Source of the DNA: Pomacea canaliculata
Taxonomy: Eukaryota; Mollusca; Gastropoda; Architaenioglossa; Ampullariidae
Assembly (NCBI RefSeq): GCF_003073045.1
Contig: NC_037599.1
Span: 682,001-746,000, forward strand
DNA: 64,000 nucleotides
Reading direction: 5' to 3'
This document shows, piece by piece, positions 35,651-48,732 of this stretch (positions are counted from its first letter, which is position 1; each line of letters opens with the position of its first letter). The notes beneath the pieces were generated by a model. The model saw only the letters and a program-made list of their open reading frames with translations, had not been told where the DNA came from and did no database searches. The position numbers and the translations under genes are program-made.

Positions 35651-38152
35651 AAGTCTGTATCAAATAACTCAGACCACTATGCTATGTAGTTTTTAGAACA
35701 AACAAAGAACACGGTCATCTCGAATCTGTCTCTGCCTGCATTTAACTGGAATTTCGACCTCTTGTAGCAGACGTTCGCGGTGACAACCTGCAAAGGTAGA
35801 TCACAATACATGTAACAACATATACTAGTAGCTCAAACCTCTGTTTTGATTTGTTTAGGATTTTTGAGAAAGGAGATGTCACTGCGAGTTATAGAATGTA
35901 CGTGTGTTGTGCTTCTCCCTATAAACTTTAAAGAGATCAGAGAAAATTGTGATCTCTATTCCAATGGCCACAGTACCACATCCAACCCGCCGAAATCCGA
36001 AGAATGTTCTGTGTGCCATGTCTCTACCTGCACAGGACCAGTCTGTCATTTTTACCACCGCCGATCTGTTTTCCATTGACGATTATTCCAATAAAGTGTG
36101 TCAGTGTGCGCATACTTCAGTATTTCTGTACGCACTTAATTATTTGTTCACTCAACTATTATTAATTCAAGCTATTTGAATAATCTGTTATGCTGGTTTT
36201 GTTCTCGACTATGTTTGCTTGAAATGCTGAAGAATTTAACCAGCTGTAATTTTTATATTTGACTTCCTTGATCATACAAACTAAACAAAATTTGTATAGT
36301 CTAATGACAGACTTTTTCACAGCCATTTATCCAACCGAACAGCAAAGTAACATCTTTAAAAATTATACAGTCAAAAGTAATGTTTTAATTTCCTTAAGCC
36401 AGATCATTTAATTTTGATCAACAGCACCCTAACTGCAACAACTAAGACAAGCAAATCTCCGCAATGTTGTCTAATTACTTTTTCACAGCCATTCATCCAA
36501 CCAGTCAGTTATATGTGTGGTCTTTACAAGTTATACAATCGAAAGTATGTCGTTTTTATTTTAACAAGCATATCAATAAAATCTTACAAAAAATCCATAA
36601 AATTGGAAGTGCACAGAAATCAACTGGAAAAACACAGTAGCCACCCCCATGCAATTCCCTCCTCCCCACACACAATTTGATGTATTGAAACCTCATGCTG
36701 GATGACCATCAATGGCACTAACATACTATAGGAAATATTAAAACATTTTTCTATAAAATCTTTGGTAACATTAAAAAACAAAATTGCTTTCTGACTATAA
36801 TCGTGCCAGTATACTGTGTGTTGAGGGAGAGGTAAAATTTGTAAGCATTTTGTGCTAGACAAAAAAGTCTCAGCTCTCTTTCCTTTGCACTCTTGCCTAC
36901 ATAAATATAACCAATAGCAAGCAGAACAAAGATATTATGACACATAGAGGAAAATCATGTGAATTATTCTGTGAAAGGAAAGGCAAATGGAAGACTAGAG
37001 ATATTGTTCAGCTTTGTCAAAAGCTTTTATGTTCTAGTTCAGGTCACAGGGAGTCATGGTAAATGAGGTTCTTTTTCTTTCCTTAAGACATATCTCTTGC
37101 TTACAGAGGCAACACAAGCCCCCAAATGGTGTTGCACTTGAAGAAAACATAAAATATATAACAAATGGAATGAAATAAATACAATTTGTCCAAGCTATAT
37201 TTTCTAACATCTGTTGAATTGTCCTACATTCTGAGAAGTCCTGGTCAAAGGAAGCCATCACCTTCAAGGTATCTGCAGAAAATAAAATAAATGCTGTGAC
37301 TGTTAAATGACAACCAAAAACTGTATATGCCACATGGGCGCACATGCAATCATGTATGTATGGACTAGTTTAAGCATAACGCCCTCTTATAATCATGACT
37401 ATCGCACTACATTAAATATGAAACTCAAGAATAACTCATATTTTAGTGTGGCTGGTGGGTTTTTATCACTTCCTTACAATAGCAATATGTATTCTACCTT
37501 AGTTTAATCCAGACATGCTTTCTCTCGACAAAGAATGTCATGAACTCTACAAGTTTCACAAACCTAAAGTTAACTCTTTACACTTTACTTATGCGTTGTT
37601 GAATAAAGGTTAACTTCACAGGTAAGAATGAAATACTGTAGCAATGCTAATTAAAACCTAGCAGTCTCAAGTTTTTCATAATTCTCAAATGTAACCTGTA
37701 GCCATTATCCTATGAACTACAAGTTTATAGAGATTCACAAAGATTATATGCAGATTAAGTTTCGTTGATCTACTCTCATTGTCATGATTAGTAAGAATAA
37801 TAATAAATGCAAAATTGGTAAAGATCACACTCACACTCACACTCCTATAAGGAGCATGCTCTTAGCACCTAAGAATAAGACCAAGACATAGACAGCATAT
37901 GATGGTCAAGAAAACAAATAACATGTAAACTATAAAAGAATAAACAATATAGTACTAATGAAGAATAAAATCAAATACAGCAAACACAAAGAGGAAACAA
38001 TAACAAGAACAAGGTGTGAAAAAGGACTAGCATGGTGTTAGGAGTAATGTTTCTGAAAGAGGTGTGTTTTCAGTGCACATTTAAAGAATTTAATTAATAT
38101 TAGGCTAATAATGCATATTATGTTGTATTGAACACATCTTTTACAATTTTAA
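35651..38152 (-). other. 3' flank of CTH copy A, duplicated downstream of copy B
   Basis: This stretch aligns by eye with 48,733-50,911. Shared landmarks are TCTGTATMAAATAACTCAGA at the outer edge, TTTCTATAAAATCTTTGGTA, and ACCTTCAAGGTATCTGCAG. It contains a possible 3' exon (acceptor at 37,272) and a LINE 3' fragment (37,797-38,105). No other gene is seen. Confidence 0.7.
37797..38105 (-). mobile_element. L2/CR1-like LINE 3' fragment, absent from the sister copy
   Basis: On the - strand it reads FKCALKTHLFQKHYS then stop, the C-terminal signature of L2-type reverse transcriptase, followed by a 3' UTR with CTAAGAGCATGCTCCTTA and a TTATTATT tail. The matching place beside copy B (near 50,865) lacks it. 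Confidence 0.65.
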
Positions 38153-41100
38153 TTAACTCACAGCAACTTTGAGAGCTACATCGATATCGTTGATCAAATC
38201 CTCAACATCCTCAAGTCCAACAGACAGGCGAATCAGATTGTCTGTAATTCCAAGAAGCTCTCGCTGGTCAGCAGGAACTGACGCATGCGTCTGCACTGAC
38301 CTGAAACACAGAAGATGTTGAGACATGCTGCAGACAATAATCAAGTTAAGAACAAGAAAACAGAGTCCCAACACCACTCTAACTACAACAGCCAAGATCC
38401 ATATTCCAGTCTACACAGAGAAGAAAAAAAAAAAGCCCCATAAATTTAGCTAGGGGTCTGAAAACCCATTGTGTTTTAGGGATAAGAATCACTGTTTAAT
38501 GAGCTCAATGCTGACCTGGCATAGTTATTTTTAAACATACCTAAGCCTAAGAAGTGGTAATGCTTTAGTAATTGTTTTAGTATTTTTCTTATATGCAATT
38601 AGAACCATTAATATTTAACACTTTTAGTGCAAAGTCATGATCACGAGTTATATTTCAAGGATCACAGTTTCAAACATCACTTACGGAAGTTCACAGAGAC
38701 TTTCAAAGCCACCAAGACTGTCAGCAAGTGTAAAAATCTACAAATGGAAAGAGTTTTTATCTGCTATTAAAGTAAAATTTTCACACCTTCACTCAATGGA
38801 AGAAAATATATTTAATTATGTAGCTCCTAAGGTTTTAAAGGCCTTATAATTAAGCCAGCCTATAGCTTTTCTCAGAAGAAATGTTTTAATTAACATGAAA
38901 TACAAAAATAAATAGGGCATTCTTGAAATTATTTTAGGATAGGGAAAAACACATATCTCTGGACTGCCTGCAGTCTACCAAGATCAACTCATAGCCTTTT
39001 GCAAAGTTGTAGGTCTTGGTGAATCATTTTTAAGTTCAGTATCACCACTATTAACAATAATTATACTTCCAGTAAGTTTTTTAATTAGTTTTTTTTTCTG
39101 TCCAAAATTGTTGAACTACATATCTCATGACTTAAAGTCAGCAAGCTGAACACACAAAAGATCATATACAGTTTGAGCAAATGTACCTCCACCAACACAA
39201 GGGCTGGACACTGTCTGAATTGGGTCAGTTGACCTTGCTCTAGAAATTAATGTAAAAACTTGTGTCTGCAATTGGTCGAGAGATATACATCCATGATTGA
39301 AAGGTGTAAGATGGATTCAGGTTCAGTCATCATAATATTCGGACTTGAATTTTAGGAGTGAAGCACAAGTGAAAACAATGAAAGAAAAACAAATAATTAA
39401 GCAAGCTACTTACTTTCAGGGATTTAAGGAAAGTGGTAGCTACTTCTTTGCCACCCTTTATCAAAAAAGTCACCATTCCACTGAAGCCCTTCATCTGGCG
39501 TTTGGCCAACTCATACTGAGGGTGGGACTCTAGCCCTGCAAGTGCATGAAATTGTGCAACAATTCACCCACAAATATGCAATGTCACACAATATCTGCTA
39601 CTGAAAGCAGCTGCAGCTGTTACACACTACTTGCTTTTTCTCAGTTGATCATTTATTGAAGTACTTAAACACTTCCTTTACATTTGAAACTTATTTATTT
39701 TATGCAAGTCTTGAGAAAGAACATGCTGATACAAAAAAAAAAAAAAAAAAAATACCCACCAGTCACAAACAGTTTCATGACCATAGGAGTTTGGATGAAG
39801 TCTACTTAGAATATACCCAGATGTAAAAGGAACGTATGTGGACAGATTACATCCACATGGAAAGATAATACTATTCCCAAATCATATAAGAATACACAGC
39901 GTACATATGAGGTAGATAGAATATTTACAGTCAAGCACACTTACCCCAAGGTTAAGGTGAACTACGCAATTTTTAAAAATAATTTTAAGAAAAATATTCA
40001 AGTAAACATCTTAAATAAAAGTCACATGAGTGTCACATTGAAATTAGCTAAAAATTAATTTAAAATATAAAATCAACATAAATGAAAAAAAATATAAAAA
40101 TGTTAGCAAATGTAACAATATCAAAGGTCTTTCTTTACCTGGATGTATCACCTTAAGTACACGCGGACTTGTTTCCAGAAAGCGAGCAACAGCCAGTCCA
40201 CTGATCATGTGTTGTCTCATGCGCAGAGCCAGTGTTTTCAGCCCACGATTCACCAGGTAACAGTCAAATGGAGATGGGACTGGTCCCAGGGCTGCAGAAC
40301 ACATCCATGAATAGTCAAGAAACAGCAGTTAAGTCTTTGAACATAGTTTTCTTTTTTTCAGCTAAACTTAATATATGTTCATCCTGTTGTTGCATAAACA
40401 GTATTGGTTTATATTTAAAAATGGATGATCTTTGCAATAGTCAATACTGAAATTTATTCTGTCACTTCGAAGACAATATAAAAGATGGAAAAAGAAGATA
40501 AGAAGGAAATAGAATATGCGCGTGCATACAAATTTTCTAGAAAGTGTGTTACAGCTCTATGTCTAAGCAGCTTATAGACCAGACAGAATATGGTTACACA
40601 GCAATAGTAATTGCATAAATCAATGAGCCAAGCTTTACTATACCATTTTGCAAGAAGCGAAGTCGCTTGGCCATCTCACCATCATTTAACACAAGTGCCC
40701 CCATCAGAACATCACTGTGACCTGACAAGGACAGAGTTTCTTTCACAATAACCACTCTTCATCATCTCCAAAAAACTGTCAGATCTCTTTTCACCCAAAG
40801 AAATATTTTTTGTCATGTATCTTCATTGCTATTCCATAGACATCTAAAGAAATATTACTTGTCCTATATCTTCACTGCCATTCCTAGACATTTACCACCA
40901 TCATTTATATGTCATTGTGTCCTCATTCACATCTCTCATTACACACAAATCTCTGGTATTACCAGGCATATACAACGCGTTAATGCAATAGAGCATAATT
41001 CTCTCTCTACATACATATCTGATATGATAAAGGTATGATATATATCTGATATAAAAATGTCTACACAAATAATTTTTTAATCAATCACTGAAATAAGTTA

Positions 41101-44100
41101 AAAATTACAATCTATCAGCACTCACCATTCATGTATTTTGTCAGAGAATGCATCACAATATCTGCTCCCAGTGAAAGTGGTCGCTTTGAAGACAAAAAAG
41201 GTTTTAATATTAAAATAAAACAAAAATTATGTAGTAAAATTAAATATAAGCAATAATAATAAACTTATTTTGAAGTTCTACAAATTTTGTTCACATTGCA
41301 TTCCATAGTCACTAAGTAAAGCAGCTCGCATTCTATATGAACAGTGTGCAACATGTAACACATAAAGACAACTAAAATGTATATCAATTATTCTGATTTT
41401 TAAAATGTGTTATAATAAATCCATTAACCAAGAAAACAATGGATTAAAACGGTGACAATGTTGTTAAGAGTGAACTCTACTACTATGCATTCAAAAACAT
41501 TCATATGTACTTGGAAGTATGACGACATGAAGGTGTTGTCCACGACTACAAAAGCCTGGCTTTTGTCATGAACAAGCTTGCAGACAGCTTCTATGTCCAC
41601 AAGTTTCATGGTAGGATTAGTTGGTGTTTCCAGCCACACCATCTATAGACAGAAGTAAACATGCAGTATTATCAGAGTCCTTGTGTCGAGTTGTGTCCCA
41701 GTGATTGTGGCAGTCTTGAGCATTATAGTATAGTAAAGTGACTTTTTGGAGATGGTAAAGATTGCGAGTTGAGATCTCTTCGCAAGTGGGTCTTCTCTCT
41801 GACTAGCCTAGATTACTGTACAAAGCTGCTAAACTGCTTTAAAATATTAATCATACATCCACACCCTGCACACTTCTATCATCTTGTATTCTTTTAGTGG
41901 GGGTGAGTATGCTAGCTATGATCGACATTCCCTCATTCTGGTGAGTAAAAGCATTCTCACACAAAGGTCCACTTACCACAATGGCAATTCTGCCATCTAA
42001 CTCAAGGAGGCTGGCATTAAGTTTTTAAGATGTAAGATCTTGACAACAGTTTTGATAATCACTTTTTTCAATGTTAAAAGTGTCACAGCCATCTGAACAA
42101 AGTTCAGAGGTCAGACATATATATATATCAGAAAAACTTCTCATTACTTCAGTTATTTACCAAGGTGCTTTAGCTATCATCAACTGTTTTATTATGAAGG
42201 CAATTAAGGTTCATATCTATAAAGTGCTGAGGCAAGATGGGGAAGTCAATGGTTAATGCACGGTTATATAAAGCAGTGTGCTGACCCAATGTATGTTGTT
42301 TTACTCCTGGGACTGTAGACACACAGCAGTAGCAAAGATGCCTTAAGTAAAGTAACATAAAGCAATGAAATCTGAATAGTGTTTGGTAAAGCAGTGACAA
42401 TATCTGTTGGGTTTCAATTGCTTTTCGTAGCTGCTGAAACAAGCCCAATTCCTTTGTTTTGGTCTAAGGCAACAACTAATTCTTCACTTCCTAACAAGAG
42501 GCCACAAAGAAGAATTAGAGGCTAGGCGTTGGTCTCAGCAGACAGGCAGCAGTCCACCTCTACACGGCCATGGGTATATCCATTCCATTCATAGAATGCA
42601 CAACATATATTTTTAAGCTGTATGTTCCGGAACCTAATAAAATTTTTAACAAGAAATGAAGTGAGGTGGGGGGTTAATGAAATAAATAAAGAATCAGCAA
42701 CACTAGAACGTCTGCCACAGACCTTTGTCTCTGGTCTCAGAGCATTTTCCACATCTGCTATCTTGGTGCAGTCCACAAAAGAGATATCAATGCCCATTGG
42801 CAGGGCACAGCTGCGAAAATACCGACCAGTACCTGTCGTACAGAAAGCCCCAAATTAAACAGAACACCAATGAGGAACAATAGTAAATGCATGAGATATT
42901 CATGCCTGTAGTGAATTATACTCTTACATGCATGTAAATGTACATCATTATTTTTTCTTAGTTCATGTGATATTTGTTTGTTTTCCTGTCCATCGTACTC
43001 TGTCCATGTCTTGTTCTTAGGCACTAAGAGCATGCTCCTTAGGAGTGTGAATATGCACTTTACAAATTTTGCATTTATTATTTTTATGTGCCTGTCCACA
43101 TGTATGAGTGTGTCCATGCATGGGTGTGTGTGCACACACACACACTTCTTACCTCCATACACATCGTCCATGCTTATAACATGGTCTCCACTTTTCAGAA
43201 GGTGTGTTACTGTCATGGTAGCTGCCAGACCAGAAGAAAAACACAATCCTGCAAGACAAAACCATTTCTGTATATACACACTGATGACAGAACAGCCTTT
43301 TATAACCAAACAATTTTTTGGTCTGAATGATCTGCTTATGTTTGAATCAGATCTTTCTATACTGAAAAAAAATTATAGATCCTTTACATACGGTATGTTG
43401 AACTAAGAAAAGCAGCTAGCATATGGCTCTTTGTCAAGGCCAGAACTGAACCCAGCACACAGTTTTATTGTACGACCCGCAGAAATTCTACCTGCTTAGT
43501 TATATGTTTATGCAGTTTCACTTAAAGAGTAATCACAAGTGAATTCTGAACATAGCAACATTATTACCACCTACCATGCTTGCCTCCTTCCAATGCTGCC
43601 AGACATTTTTCCAAACAGTTTCGAGTGGGGTTTCCACTTCTTGAATACCAAAATCCCTGACAAAGTATAACAAAGGCATATCACAGTGTTACACCATCTT
43701 TTATATTGGACAAGCTACTTTATCAATCCATCATGATTGGTTGTCTGAGTACCAGCTTATGTATAAATGTTATTATGCCTGCAAATGATTTATAGAACTA
43801 GACAATAGGTTCTTATCGATCACAATTAGAGGTGTTTATCCATTACCAAAAGATATTAATATATACTGAATATATATTTCATATAGTTTGTTTTCCATAC
43901 ATTGTAATGGAAGAAAGGTGCAAGATGAGAAATGCTAGCTATTTTACACAGCAAATTGACTTGCTCCGTTCACCATGGAATTCCTACATTGCATCAGAGT
44001 GTGGAGTCATTTCTCAGCTTTGGCTTGAGCGGATAATTTAAGTTATAGTAATGATACAAACTGTACAGACATGTATCCACCAACAAAAATATAAAAATCA

Positions 44101-47100
44101 TATTTCTGCATTTGCCTTATTTTCTGTATAAGGAGAAAAATTGAACAGATAAATAGCTGTGGTCAGGGGGTGGGGGTGGAATTGGTGTTTTACGCCGTGC
44201 CAGCAACTGAGGCTATATACCGGCAAGGCAGCCAGCCCTGTAAACAGATGGCACGTGCAGAGAAAGAACAGCGTGCCCGAGACGAAGCTGTTCACAGTCG
44301 TAGGCAGATAATGCCAATAAATACATATACTCTTATGATGGCAGCAGGTTGATTAGCTATAAATTACCAAAAGTAAATGCTCAAGGCCTCTAGTTGCCAC
44401 AGTCCATCAGTTCTACCCCTGTTGTTAACAAACACAGCCATTATAGCTGGTTCCACTGAGCTTTTAAATGATCAAAATCCGACGACTAAGACACCCGAGG
44501 GCAAAACTGATGCCGAACTGCTTTATAATGGCCATCACCATATGTGTAAGTTATATTTTAAATCTTGCAGCCTCTGTAGGCACATTAACTCAGCTTTTTC
44601 TACTACATGGTGCCCCATGCATGTGCAGACTATACCCAGAGGCTGAGGCACTCCCGAGGTCAGGTGACCACACCTCTACCACCGCAGACCATTTATAATC
44701 GCTTGTAAAGGCCGCGGGCGACACTCGAGTGGTGAGTAGGATGCATTAACGCCGACCACTGTGAGATTTACTTCCAAAGCTATATACATCAACCACAGAA
44801 TCTCATTTGAGGGTAAAAGCAACATCTTCCCACAACAACAACAACATATTGAGCCGTTGCATGTGACGTCATCAAAATGTCCGGCACGCCTCGCCTCCCA
44901 TTACACAGTCGCTGTTACACTCCAGTGATTCCGCCGCAAGCATGATGATTATATTTTTGTATCTTTAAGCTTGGACACTAATTTGAAGTGACAAAGAAGT
45001 GTTGGTTTACCCTAATCCCGGTGCTTTTAATGTAATTACAATACATTACTATGTATACCTGTACACACAATCAAAAGTCCATTTGACTGGACTGGTGCAG
45101 ACGACGGATCGAGTAAAGGCAACCAGCTTTTTTTTCCCTCTCTTTGTCGTTAAAATTACAATTTATTAGAGAAACAAATTAATTACTTACACTGTTGAAA
45201 TACAAACTTTATTTTACCCTTGTTTAGGGAGGATATGTTTCTGCTTGTATTTTGACTTTACTATCTAAGCACAGAGACATGCAATTAGTAGCATCACATG
45301 GCATGATGTGTGTCATCTCATGTCATCAATGTACAGAGGTGTAGGAACGTGGGTGGCAGTGATCCCTTCAAAAAAAGATATTGAGGAGGCAAGAATGTGA
45401 ACATCGTTAACACGCAGCCAGAATAAACTAATTCCAGCATTCATTGAAAAAAAAACTATAATTTTAATTGGGCCGTAAATGCTAACAATAAGATTAATAA
45501 TATATGCATGTAATTTTGTTGAGCTGGAGTTTTGATGGTCACAGGACGATGAAACTTTAATTACAGATACGAACACAATTACCATTCTGGTAAATATTAT
45601 TTACTAACATGAGACTTTATAGATAGACCACAGTTATCATTTTGATAACAATTACTTACTAATTTTTGTAAGGACCGAGATATATACATATATATTATAA
45701 TACACAGTCGCTTGCTAACGTGCGCAGCATATCGCCGATACTCTGGTGTACACTATACAGTGATACCTCGGTTCTCGAACGCCTTGACTTTCGACCAAAT
45801 CGGTATTCGACCAGGAAATTCGAGAAAATTTTGTCTTGGAATCCGAACAAATATTTGGAACTCGAACATCCGAACGTCCGAGATGAGCCGAGTTGAGCCG
45901 AATGGCGTTCATTCTGCCAGCGCGCCTTGCTTGCGTCATCAGTGTGAGTGCAGAGAGAGAGAGTGACGTAATGTGGAGAGAGTCATGAAATGTGTGCAAA
46001 ATGGGCAGAAATCGCAAATTTTGTTGAACAACATCACCCTGATAAAGTGGTAGCAAATAAAGCAGTTAACATTTTTAATGACAATGTTATGTCACTTTCC
46101 GCAAAATTTTGCAAAGGAGAAAAAAACAGCAAACAATTGACAAATTCTTCCGTAAAGAAATCAGACAAGCAACTGCAGAGCAAGATTCTGATTCTCCTCA
46201 GCAAAAGATACAGAGAACAGAAACACCCGAAGAGCAGTTACCCTCTGTTTTTATTGAAGAGGACTCCCCTTCAAAACAATAGCCATCCCCCTTCCCTCCT
46301 CCCTCCACATTGATTCCCTCCTGCCATAAAGTTTGGTACAGGTACAGTAAATGAAACACAATTTACTGTACTGTACTGTACATTTTATTTTATTTTTTTG
46401 TTTTGTCTTAATAAATACACTTTTATTTCTTATTTCTTGTTGAGACTCATGTTTTTCTACATATTATATACAAATTAGGCCAGTAAATAGGCATTTTCTG
46501 GGGCTTGGAACGAATTAATCCAGTTTCCATTATTTCCTTTGGGTTTCATTGCTTCGGTTCTCGAACAATTTGGTTCTCGACCGTCTTCCCGGAACGAATT
46601 ATGTTCGAGAACCGAGGTATCACTGTATATATACAGTAAGCACGTGTTACTTTTCTCGATACATCGCGAGGTAGATGGAGGTCAGTCCAGACTAGGGGCA
46701 CTTTAATTGATGAACAGTGGTATTTAGACCAGGTTACTATTAAAACAAACCGAGTAAAACTTCAGCACTAAATACTAAGACATAGGATGCGGCGGGTGGC
46801 CTGCAGACGGTTGTGAAGGTTGTGCAAGTCAGCACATTCTACTGATTATTTAATGAGCTGCTGTCACGTGACATGCACTGGTGCAACCATTGCTACCAGT
46901 CATCTGCTAACACCACCATACCTTGCCTGTACCACCCTTGTAATACGTACGGCGTGCTCGGCGGGTGCGAACTGTTTGAATGTTGTTGCTGTTGATATCG
47001 GTGGTACCACTGCCATGGACTTCCATTGCTCAGGTTCCTGTCCTTCGTGAATAGCATCCGTTGCGAAGTGAGGGAAGGGAGTGAAGGTCTGGCCGTCAGC

Positions 47101-47103
47101 CAT
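38153..47103 (-). CDS. CTH: Cystathionine gamma-lyase, copy A (diverged substrate-site residues)
   Basis: Exons, 5' to 3': 46951-47103, 43575-43656, 43153-43248, 42723-42832, 41511-41642, 41126-41183, 40644-40721, 40139-40291, 39414-39535, 38685-38737, 38153-38300. All phases agree: 1185 nt, 394 residues plus TAA (human CTH has 405). The start reads MADGQTFTPFPHFATDAIH. It is a PLP fold-type I enzyme of the Cys/Met-metabolism family. The known reaction splits cystathionine to cysteine, 2-oxobutyrate and ammonia in cytosolic transsulfuration, and can release H2S. Cofactor residues are intact: YSRSGNPT (55-62), DDVYGG, D182 in VVVDNTF, and the Schiff-base lysine K207 in SLTKYMN. Unusual residues: W54 for human E59, G113 for N118, D334 for E339; R114 (human R119) is kept. 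No stops or shifts, so probably functional but altered in specificity. Introns hold a pogo MITE, a SINE and LINE tails. Confidence 0.93.
42930..43090 (+). mobile_element. L2-like LINE 3' end in CTH copy A intron 3
   Basis: It shares CTTGTTCTTAGGCACTAAGA, GCATGCTCCTTA and GCATTTATTATT with the fragment at 37.8 kb, in opposite orientation. The corresponding intron of copy B (near 54,210-54,250) lacks it. Confidence 0.6.
44178..44290 (-). mobile_element. tRNA-derived SINE in CTH copy A intron 1
   Basis: It carries TTTTACGCCGTGCCAGCAAC, CGGCAAGGCAGCCAGCCC and GAGAAAGAACAGCGTGCCCG. The flanks AGCTGTGGTCA and AGCTGTTCA look like a target duplication. The matching site in copy B (near 55,340-55,357, ATAGCTGTGGTCACAACACA) is uninterrupted. 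Confidence 0.75.
45758..46625 (+). mobile_element. pogo/Tigger-type element with transposase tail, CTH copy A intron 1
   Basis: Ends CAGTGATACCTCGGTTCTCG and its complement CGAGAACCGAGGTATCACTG are inverted repeats, flanked by TA, length 868 bp. The interior encodes the C-terminal part of a Tigger-like transposase: AEIANFVEQHHPDK, then FNDNVMS, then after a frameshift FRKILQRRKKQQTIDKFF and an acidic tail ending EEDSPSKQ. The catalytic core is deleted, so it is non-autonomous. Confidence 0.88.
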
Positions 47104-48732
47104 GGTCGACGACACACACAGACAAGTGAACCGACAACAACACCTTGACCTCACATTTCACATCGGTGAACTGTTCCACCTTTGACTTGTACAAAGTCCG
47201 TGGGTCCACTGTCCTCGTGTCACGACGCCCACCACAGTTGTAAAGTGAGTGCCCACCTGATAGCTAGTGGCCTCAGCAGGTTTTGGTGTCCCATTGAAAA
47301 TGTGTTACAGGTTATGTCTTTGTTTACTTATACCGATTATTTCTTATCCGGAGATGACAGACCTTTTAATTGAGGCATTGGACGAGTGAGAGGGTGTAGG
47401 TGTGTAGGTTATATGGGTGTGTATGTTTATATAGATATATTATGTTCACTTGTATAAATTATTATTATTATGCCTCAGAAAGAGGGACAAAGATGTTCTT
47501 GCAAATGAAAAATAATTTGTTAACATTGTGGTATACTTTCATGTCCTACAATAGAGTTTGCAACAGTAGAGTGCTATGAATCCTTTGTTTAAAATTAGGA
47601 CTTTATCTCTGCTGCAAGTAGATATTGTAAACGGTAATAAGAAAACAAATATTGTAGTTCTCTGTCTCTGCTGGGTCGTAGTCATAACAAACTTAATTGT
47701 ATCCTATGCACATCCATGGTAGTTGTAAAGCGAGAGTAAGTGGACTAGACCGGGACTGCAGGGCAACTCAAGCAGAAGTGTATAGTATAGTATGTCTTAC
47801 CACAAACTAACATCCATATACACGTCCTTCGTCTTACTTTCCAAGCTATAAAGCAATGTCCAGATCAGAGACGGTAGATACATGTAGATACATCTACCCT
47901 CTGTCCAGACCTCGCCGACACTACTCCATATGTTTCTTTTTTCTGGGACATCTGGGACAGCTAGGTATCCAGGGAGTAAAAAGCTTATATCACTGACCTG
48001 ATGTACTTGACAGGTATGCTGCTGTCATGTATCTTTCTCTCACTCCGTCCGTCCTTCTTGTTCCCAGGTATGTTTGATCCACAACTACAGACTAATTGGT
48101 CTTTGCTCCATTATCATGTACATCCTCGAGGAGTTAGTTTGTGGACAAGAACTAATTCCAGTTATAACTACATATTGCATATTGAGCTGCTTAATTTATA
48201 TTGATTAATGCGAGTTATAACTACATATTACATATTGAGCTGCTTCATTTTGATTAATGCTGAATTTCTAATGTGAACTGTGAGTTTAGATGTCTGTACC
48301 TCTTGCATCTGCTAATGTGTGACAGCCGATGAACAGCTGACCTTTGACACTGTCATGTCAGTGGACTTGTCCTCTCTACTGACAGCTTGTCCACTCATTT
48401 TGGGTTTTCAAATCGGCATTGTGCATGCAACCCAATAAAAACAACCAACAACAAAACAACCAAACAAAAACAAAAAACAAACCTATCGTTGTATGACTGG
48501 ACGTGGTGTGGACAAGAGCACTTGCACCAGTTTTTTTCCAAATGATTTGCGGGGCTGGGGCAGCTTCCTGCTGGATGTCATTCATATGATGTGACATGTT
48601 CTACATTGTTGCCTGTCATGTTGTGTGCGTCCATGTCTGTGTGAATTTTTGTTTGTAAAGAGCCAGGAGCCTGTCCATATGACCAAGACACAGCGCCTTA
48701 TAAATTCACTGTTATAAATAATTTTAAATAAA
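47104..48732. other. Spacer between CTH copies
   Basis: Contains the promoter of copy A and no supported gene. It has AT-rich sequence, a short A/C-rich tract at 48,436-48,482 and a local duplication ending TATTGAGCTGCTT (48,160-48,250). The right edge is the point where homology to 35,651 begins. Confidence 0.6.

Noticed and set aside
37034-37345. 103-residue - strand frame in the CTH 3' flank
   Set aside because: The copy B counterpart has an early stop and indels, so the frame is not conserved. The region is better read as a possible 3' exon or UTR.
45990-46313. 107-residue frame as a host gene
   Set aside because: It lies within TA-flanked inverted repeats and matches the C-terminal part of a Tigger-like transposase with a frameshift.
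38153-47103. CTH copy A as a pseudogene
   Set aside because: All 11 exons keep length, phase and splice sites, with no stop. Cofactor-binding residues are retained.
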